Below the pieces are notes generated by a model that was not told where the DNA came from, did no database searches, and worked only from the letters and a program-made list of their open reading frames with translations. The position numbers and the translations under genes are program-made. Below, one piece after another: positions 58,402-64,000 of a stretch of 64,000 nucleotides of DNA; the stretch's first letter is position 1; every line of letters starts with the position of its first letter. This DNA is from Tetracentron sinense (taxonomy: Eukaryota > Streptophyta > Magnoliopsida > Trochodendrales > Trochodendraceae): assembly GCA_015143295.1 (NCBI GenBank), contig CM026551.1, positions 45,000,034-45,064,033 of the forward strand. Direction: 5' to 3'.

Positions 58402-59766
58402 TGCTAGCGCATAAATGTTCTTTGCTTATCAAATTTCCTCAATTGTTGTATAGAGTTTATTATTTGTTGTGGGGGACTATCCTTCCGATCTAAGTAAACT
58501 TAGACTGTTAATTACCTTCCCTATTTGGGGAAGAACCTCTGATTAAGAAGAAAGATTAAAGAAAAACAAGATATTGAATAAAGTATTTATATTTATTCAA
58601 TGGGGTTGCCCAGATCCCATGTAGGCATTACAAGATACCTCATAGAGGTTTTAGCATAAAAAAGAAAGAAAAGAAAGAGAGGTGGCCTTATTGAGGGTTT
58701 ACCTGGTATTCTCCATTTGGGGGAGATCCTTCTTCAAACTCCTTGGTTGCTGTGTTCCTGCAAAAAGAAAGCTTTTTCTTCTTCCTTTTTTACCACGTAT
58801 GTGAATAATTTTGCATTGGGAGTTTCTTGTGAGAAAATTTCTCTTTTATATCTTTTTGGAGAGTCCCCTTTGGACTCTCCTTTGACTTCTTCGTTTTTAG
58901 GAAATCAAAAGAGGCCAACTCTCCTTAGAGAGGGTCTGTCCCATGCAGTTGGTTTCTCTTATCTTCAAGAAGCCACACGGATGAGAGTCCTTTTTGAAGG
59001 ACTCCAAAATTGGTTTCTTTTTCTGGGAAACTTGAAAGAATTCAATTTTCCCCCAAAAAGGGGAAATATTCTTATCTTTCCAGAAAAGGGAAGAGATAAC
59101 TTTTCCTTTCGGATGGGGTGCCATATGGCACTCTCTCATTAGAGAAATAGAGGGGATCTCTATCTTCCGATTCCCCAAAGCTGGCAGAGAGTCTTTTTTT
59201 TTATTAAGGATTCTCTGTCACATGGCGGTCAAATAATGGCTGCCATCTAGGAAAGGACTAACCTTGGTCAGTCCACAAATGAAGAGGTCAGACCCATGGT
59301 CTCACCCGTAGTCTAGGGCAAGTCCAAGTATATTTGGACTGCAGACCAGGGTTTGACCTTAGTTAGTCCACAGATCAATATGGGGTGGGATCATGGGTCC
59401 AACCCTTGGTCTAGGTTAGGTCCATGGCCTTTTATGCTCGTGGATTAGGCTAGTCATTGACTGGCCCGTGGATGGTCTCATGGAATCTGTTTGCAAGCTT
59501 GAATAAGGGTCTGTCCGCGAGGGCAAACACTATCCACGTGTCAGTCACCTGAGGACTGACACACAAAAAGGGTGTCCTTGGGGCATTAATGCCCTACTGC
59601 TTAGCATTCAATGCTAGGTGGGCTAGCGGTAAGCCAACCCTTGGTTAGCTGGTGCGCGTGCCTTTGGCATGCGCGAAGCCTAACCACCCATTCAATGAGT
59701 GGTGATCTTGTGTAGGCAGGTGCACCATACATCCGCCTTGCGAGCGGTGAGATTTCACTGACCACA
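58402..59766 (-). repeat. 3' LTR of the Tat-type element
   Basis: It reads TGCTAGCGC...CACTGACCACA on the plus strand and is collinear with the split solo LTR at 10954-20076. On the minus strand a TATA box GATATAAAAG (58843-58852) is followed by AATAAA within TTGAATAAATAT (near 58592), supporting minus-strand transcription. Two ORFs of 141 and 93 codons overlap at 58717-59178 and show no domain. Confidence 0.85.
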
Positions 59767-59777
59767 AATGCCCCTCA
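59767..59777 (-). promoter_or_regulatory. Polypurine tract of the Tat element
   Basis: Read on the minus strand the bases before the 3' LTR are CCTGAGGGGCATT, a purine-rich primer site for second-strand synthesis. The spacing directly against the LTR border fixes the orientation of the element. Confidence 0.6.
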
Positions 59778-60045
59778 GGATTTGAATGGCTAAGAATGGT
59801 CCAGCCATTCAAATCTTGCCATGTGGCAGTGAGCATGGGGAGGCTTATTTTCTCCATACCCCATGGGCTGTACCTTAGCGGACAGCCCAATACATAGTAG
59901 TGGGTTTCGAGAAACCCTCCTTGTTTCAAGGAGTTCTCTTAATGAGGGACTTCAACAGCCTACGCAAGAGTGGCTGGAGAAATTCCAGCCATCTAGGCCG
60001 TCCATTTCAAAGAAATGGATGGCCTAGATCCAACAAGGTGTCCTC

Positions 60046-60055
60046 TATATAAAAG
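60046..60055 (+). promoter_or_regulatory. TATA box upstream of the Tat antisense ORF
   Basis: TATATAAAAG on the plus strand lies in the internal region of the Tat element, opposite to the direction of pol. It precedes a CT-rich, ATG-free stretch and, farther on, a 3' splice site and an ORF, so it suits a promoter for an antisense gene. Confidence 0.55.
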
Positions 60056-60641
60056 ACCCTTAGCCTTTGGAGAAGGCATTTCGCCTTCTCCTTCTCCAGA
60101 ATCAAAGAGAACTCTGGTTCTTTCCCAGAGCTCTCTTCTCTTTTCAGAGAAGAATTTCCTTCTTCTTTGCTTCGATCATCACTTTTAAAGGTATTTTTGA
60201 TCCAATTTTCAAGGAAGAAACCCTTTCTTGGGTTTCTTGGCTCTTTAGAGGAAGGGGATGAGGACTTTCCTCATCCAAAAGCTTCGGAATGTCTCTATAG
60301 ACATTCTGATCAGTTTCCCGTTGACATTGACCGGAGTTTTAAGGTTTTCCAATGAGGAAAACCTGAAGGGTCATCTAAAAGATAACCTTCTATCCGCAGA
60401 CTTGTCTGCGGACTGATCTTGTCCATAGACTTTTGTCCACAGATTTTAATTTAATGTCTGCAGGTGCAATACCTATGGGCATTGATTATTGCCCATGGAC
60501 GTTTTATCCGCAGACTTGGACTTTTCCAAATTTTGGTTAAGTCCAAAAAAGTTTATCCATGAAATGTGATAGTTTTTTTTATCAGTAAATGATCTATATA
60601 TATGTACCCTTATTGAATTCATACTTTCTTTCTTTTGCAGA

Positions 60642-61217
60642 ATGAATTTTTCATCACAGCATGCTTTGAGATGGAATGTCCCTAACCAGTCGAAGATCAA
60701 CAAAGCCGGGTTTGCCTTCATTCATTATTTGAAGACTACAAAGGATCTTATCATTGATAAGACTGAAGTTGTCGAGCAGCATGACTTGGCAAAGCAGATA
60801 ACAGCGAACAATGCTTTAATATTTTCTTATAATATTATCATTAGTTTAATGATAAAATGCCATAAGGACAAAATTGATATCTTGGAACCTGTTAAAAATT
60901 CAGATGTTCTTGACGGTGAGCTTGAGCATGCGCTAAAGGGAATACGTTGTATTCTATCCATCAATCTTGATGAAGCTAGCCTGGGTTGCTTGATGCTGCT
61001 GAACAACCACCTCACTGATGTTGAGAGGCCTACTTTTCAAGGTATTACTTATTCAGCTTTGTACCTTGCCGTGGTTGACAACACTGAGAGACAATTCCTG
61101 GCTCTACTTCCAGATGTCATCGTTGCTGCTATTGATGGGCTAGAATCCTCCTCTGGAGATGGATCAACCCCAAAGATGATGGTTAAAGAGTCGGACGTGA
61201 GAGGAATTCTATTCTGA
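60642..61217 (+). CDS. Tat-type antisense accessory ORF, function unknown
   Basis: An intact 191-codon ORF, starting [18 protein letters not shown], lies between pol and the 3' LTR on the strand opposite to pol. A 3' splice site TTCTTTCTTTTGCAG ends at 60640, one base before the ATG. A donor AAAG/GTATTT at 60190-60191 would remove an intron of about 450 bp that holds all upstream ATGs. A TATA box is at 60046 and AATAAA at 61435-61440. The protein has no transmembrane segment or motif I recognise. It is mixed, with leucine/isoleucine-rich helical-looking stretches (about residues 45-75 and 100-120) and a Ser/Gly-rich end. Antisense ORFs at this place are described for Tat elements; their role is unclear. 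It could be a truncated version of a longer family protein. Confidence 0.6.
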   Translation: MNFSSQHALRWNVPNQSKINKAGFAFIHYLKTTKDLIIDKTEVVEQHDLAKQITANNALIFSYNIIISLMIKCHKDKIDILEPVKNSDVLDGELEHALKGIRCILSINLDEASLGCLMLLNNHLTDVERPTFQGITYSALYLAVVDNTERQFLALLPDVIVAAIDGLESSSGDGSTPKMMVKESDVRGILF

Positions 61218-61288
61218 ATAGCATTCATCAATACGGCATTCAAACCTCAGACCTTATATTCAAGGCCGTATTTGTCATATCTAAGAGC

Positions 61289-61380
61289 TTGTTGGAGCTG
61301 ACAACATATTCTCAAGATACTGTTTATTTAACTCAGTAGCTTATTGAAGCTGACAACATATTCTCAAGATACTGCTTGTT
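61289..61380. repeat. Two-copy direct repeat in the 3' UTR of the antisense ORF
   Basis: GCTGACAACATATTCTCAAG followed by ATACTG occurs twice, 58 bp apart (near 61297 and 61355). Confidence 0.85.
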
Positions 61381-61434
61381 TATCTCGAGTGAGTTCTCCA
61401 ATTTATGTGGAGTTCCCTCATTTTGTTATCCATG

Positions 61435-61440
61435 AATAAA
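61435..61440 (+). terminator. Polyadenylation signal of the Tat antisense ORF
   Basis: AATAAA lies about 218 bp after the stop codon and is followed by a T-rich stretch (61445-61470), as in a standard plant cleavage region. Confidence 0.5.
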
Positions 61441-61599
61441 AGACTTTATTTTATTTTTTGTTTTGTACTCATTTTTAAAAAAATATGATTTCCTCTTTAT
61501 ATCTTGAGGAATTGGTGTTCTTTCAAAAGAACAGGCTGAACCCATTTTTAGGCTGCCTACGTACCCATGATAGGATCAAGCCAAACATAGTTCCATATA

Positions 61600-62075
61600 G
61601 GGCGATTTTAAACTCGTAATTTATGAGTAGATAGTTTCCGTTCATATCTCGGAAAGTTTGGACTTGTAATTTGAGAACAAGTAGGTAGTTTCTGTTCATA
61701 CCTAGGAAGGTTTAGACTTATAATTTGAGAACAAGTAGGTAGTTTCCGTTCATACTTAGGAAGGTTTAGACTTGTAATTTAGGGGCAAGCCTTTGAGAAA
61801 TGATGAATCTTTTTAGCTCGTATTCAGGAGCCTGTCAAATTGCTCTAATTTTTGCCTAAACTGACTCTTGGAGCGTTAGTTTAGCGAGCTTTTTGTTACC
61901 CTAATTTTTACCTAGACCTTCTTTTTGAAGTTTTGGTCTAGCGGACATTTTGTTTTGACTCATTTTTTGTCTAAGCCGTCGTTTCGGATTTTTAACTTAG
62001 CAGGTATTTTGGTGCCTTAATTTTTTCCTGAACCATCTTTTGAGATTTTGGTCTAGCAGGCTTTGAGAATCTTAC
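61600..62075. repeat. Tandem repeats of about 55 and 60 bp in the Tat 3' region
   Basis: Three units built on GTAGTTTCCGTTCATACCTA lie at 61625-61790 (about 55 bp apart). They are followed by about four units built on CCTAGACC-TTCTTTTTGAAGTTTTGGTCTAGC at 61850-62075 (about 60 bp apart, quite degenerate). Confidence 0.7.
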
Positions 62076-62359
62076 ATTAGTCGGGGGAGATACTCCGTTG
62101 TCCGTCCATTGCAATCGGCAGATATCCTTTCGATGGTGAGAAGTCCTTCCTTAGAATTGTGATTTCTTCTTCGTGCATCAGATAACATTTTTCTTCGTTT
62201 CACCTATATTGAGGGGCAATAACGATGATTTTGTATCCCAGGGGGATGGTGTTCTTTTAAAAGAATTGACTGAATCCAAGTTAATTTTCTCAGGCGGCCT
62301 ATGTACCCATGATAGGATCAAGTTAAATGTAGTTCAGAAGGCGGCGTTTGGTTCGCATT

Positions 62360-62815
62360 TTGAGAGCGAATAGGTAGTTTCCGTTCATACCTAGGAAGGT
62401 TTAGACTCCGGCCTTGTATTTAGGGGCTTTTGAAGCTTTGATTTGTATTTTGATAGTGAATAAACAGTTTTCGTTCATGCCTAGGAGGGTTTAGACTTCA
62501 GCCTTGTATTTGGGGGGCTTCTAAAACTTTGATTCGTATTTTGATAGCGAATAGGCAGTTTCCGTTCATGCCTAGGAGGGTTTAGACTTTGGCCTTGTAT
62601 TTGGGGGGCTTTTGAAGCTTTGATTCACATTTTGATAGCAAATAGGCAGTTTCTGTTTATGCCTAGGAGGGTTTAGATTTTAGCCTTGTATTTGGGGGGC
62701 TTTTGAAGCTTTGATTTCATTTTGATAGCGAATAGGTAGTTTCCGTTCATGCCTAGGAGGGTTTGACTTCGGTCTTGTATTCTAGAGACTTTTGAAGCAC
62801 CGTGAACCTTTTTAA
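62360..62815. repeat. About 91-bp tandem repeat, five copies
   Basis: Units contain GTTCATGCCTAGGAGGGTTT, GCCTTGTATTTGGGGGGCTT and GAAGCTTTGATTCGTATTTT. Starts fall about 91 bp apart (near 62372, 62465, 62556, 62647 and 62737). The first copy still has the CCTAGGAAGG variant shared with the 55-bp array at 61600, so the arrays are related. Confidence 0.85.
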
Positions 62816-62819
62816 CTTG

Positions 62820-63180
62820 TATTCAGGAGCCTGTCAAATTGCTCTAATTTTTGCCTAGACTGACTCTTGGAGTGTTAGTCTAGCAAGCTATTTGTTGCCC
62901 TAATTTTGCCTAGATCTTCTTCTTGAAGTTTTGGTCTAGCGAGCATTTTATTTTGATTCAATTTTTTTGTCTAAACCGCTCCTTAGGGTTTTCAACTTAG
63001 TGAGTCATTATTGTTCTAATTTTTGCCTAAACCACCCCTTAGGATTTTCGACTTAGCGAGCATGACTCTAATTTTTGCCTAAGCCGTCCCTTAGGATTTT
63101 CAACTTGGCGAGTCATTTTGTGTTCTAAATTTTGCCTAGACTGTCTTTTAAAGTTTTGGTTTAGCGAGCGTTTCGATTCG
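62820..63180. repeat. About 60-bp degenerate tandem repeat, six copies
   Basis: Units alternate AATTTTTGCCTAAACC, CCTTAGGATTTTC and AACTTAGCGAGC-type words. They match the array at 61850-62075, so the 91-bp array appears to sit between two halves of a larger duplicated block. Confidence 0.7.
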
Positions 63181-63317
63181 TAGGAGTAGTATCGTTTGAG
63201 GAATCTTGCATTAGTTGGAGGGATAATTCACTCTCCATGCATTGAGGTCAGCAGGTATGCTCCATTAGAATGTACCTTCTTGACGACGTATGACCCTTCC
63301 CATTTTGGTTCGAGCTT

Positions 63318-63969
63318 TTACTTGGTTTGACGAGTGACGATGATTGGAGTTCTGACCATTAAGACCAAATCTCCTATTTTGAAAGACCTTAGTCTTATTC
63401 TTTTGTTGAAGGCATTAGTTAGCCTTTGTCTATACATCTCTAAACTCTGTTGGGCTTGGAAACGACGTTCATTAAGAGTTTCGAGCTCTGCAAGATGAAC
63501 TTTAGCTGAGTCTTCTTTTGTGATAGACTGCTGAATTGCCACCCGTAGGGAGGAAATTTGAATTTCAAGGGGGAGAACTGCTTCATTGCCGAAAACCAGG
63601 GAATACGACGTGGCCTGTGTTGGAGTCCGATGAGTAGTTCTATATGCCTAGAGGGCTTCGAGTAGGCGTTCGTGCTAGTCCTATTTGCTTTTATCCACAA
63701 CTTTCTTGAGGATTTTGCACAGTCTTGTTGAAGGCTTTGGCAAGACCATTCGCGGCTGCATAGTAGTGGGTGGAATGGTTTTCTCGGATACCAAATTTAG
63801 CATACAACTTGTGTATAGGAGTGCTTCGAAAAGGTTGCCCATTATCTGTGATGATACTTTCTGGAATCCTGAACCGATATATGATGTTGGTCCGGATGAA
63901 GTTTGTCATTGAGTGGTGTTTGACCTCTTTGAGAGCCACGACTTCAGCCAATTTTGAGAAGTAGTCCAT
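63318..63969 (-). pseudogene. Ty3/Gypsy integrase core and C-terminus, decayed
   Basis: The minus strand reads MDYFSKLAEVVALKEVK, then FIRTNIIYRFRIPESIITDNG with the second catalytic Asp, then YYAAANGLAKAFNK. The third catalytic residue, Glu in active integrases of this family (NGLAEA), is Lys here. After a frameshift near 63700 and stops, the C-terminal part resumes (63542-63318): LAELETLNERRFQAQQSLE, LTNAFNKRIRLRSFKIGDLVLMV, a GPF/chromodomain-lacking end. The lost Glu and frame breaks mean this copy cannot integrate itself. Confidence 0.8.
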
Positions 63970-64000
63970 TACAGCTAGGGTGGGGTGAATAGTCCTATGA

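Larger units (their letters stand above)
58402..64000 (-). mobile_element. Tat-lineage Ty3/Gypsy retrotransposon, 3' part, truncated by the window end
   Basis: On the minus strand from right to left: integrase (63969-63318), a long tandem-repeat-rich region (63180-61600), an ORF on the opposite strand (60642-61217), a purine tract (59767-59775, CTGAGGGGCATT read on the minus strand) and the 3' LTR (59766-58402). This order (pol, repeats and antisense ORF, 3' LTR) is known for the Tat lineage. The insertion point is inside the 3' LTR of the gag-only element B copy 2, after TGTAAGTCCA. Confidence 0.8.

Noticed and set aside
61289..63180. Possible CRISPR-like array
   Set aside because: Repeats are long, adjacent without unique spacers and lie in a plant retrotransposon.

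Overview
This window is nuclear DNA from a flowering plant. It holds one recognisable host gene in a dense field of mostly decayed transposable elements. The gene is a 14-exon, GT-AG spliced AUXIN RESPONSE FACTOR of the ARF6/ARF8 class. It has a conserved miR167 target site in the exon that encodes the start of the PB1 domain. The species cannot be named from the sequence; a eudicot or magnoliid fits the gene structure and repeat content.

Left part (1-29.7 kb): a truncated Gypsy-type LTR carrying minisatellites (1-1889), a tRNA-derived SINE with its target duplication, a small MITE, a 2.4 kb LTR, a gag-only Copia-like element (about 5750-9643) and a foldback MITE. Next comes a LINE (10379-22270) that was opened by successive insertions: a Tat-type solo LTR (10954-20076), in it a gag-only LTR element (11269-19026), and in that a further solo LTR (12600-14140). 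Target duplications mark each of these three insertions. From 22.3 to 29.7 kb lie another MITE, degenerate AT-rich repeats, a second SINE, a diverged tandem duplication and a minus-strand LINE carrying a Tourist-like MITE.

Central part (29.7-42.1 kb): the ARF gene. A TATA box (29740), a GA-rich leader with a short uORF and 14 coding exons (30879-42115) give a protein of about 1011 residues: B3 DNA-binding domain, auxin-response domain, a very large Gln-rich middle region with a (Gln-Ser/Gln-Ala)n tract followed by poly-Gln, and PB1. The 3.4 kb intron 6 contains two hAT-like elements with 8-bp target duplications.

Right part (42.1-64 kb): several MITEs (one with a long GGT-rich array), a decayed Copia RNase H fragment, a Copia LTR interrupted by a Gypsy solo LTR with a 5-bp duplication, and a second copy of the gag-only element (53458-58401). 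The 3' LTR of that copy is cut after 10 bp by a minus-strand Tat-lineage Gypsy element that runs to the window end (LTR 58402-59766, tandem-repeat-rich 3' region, integrase). The Tat element carries on its antisense strand what looks like a complete transcription unit: TATA box, spliceable ATG-free leader, a 191-codon ORF and an AATAAA signal.

Apart from the ARF gene and the Tat antisense ORF, every coding trace seen is a broken retrotransposon gene. No tRNA, rRNA or CRISPR locus was seen.
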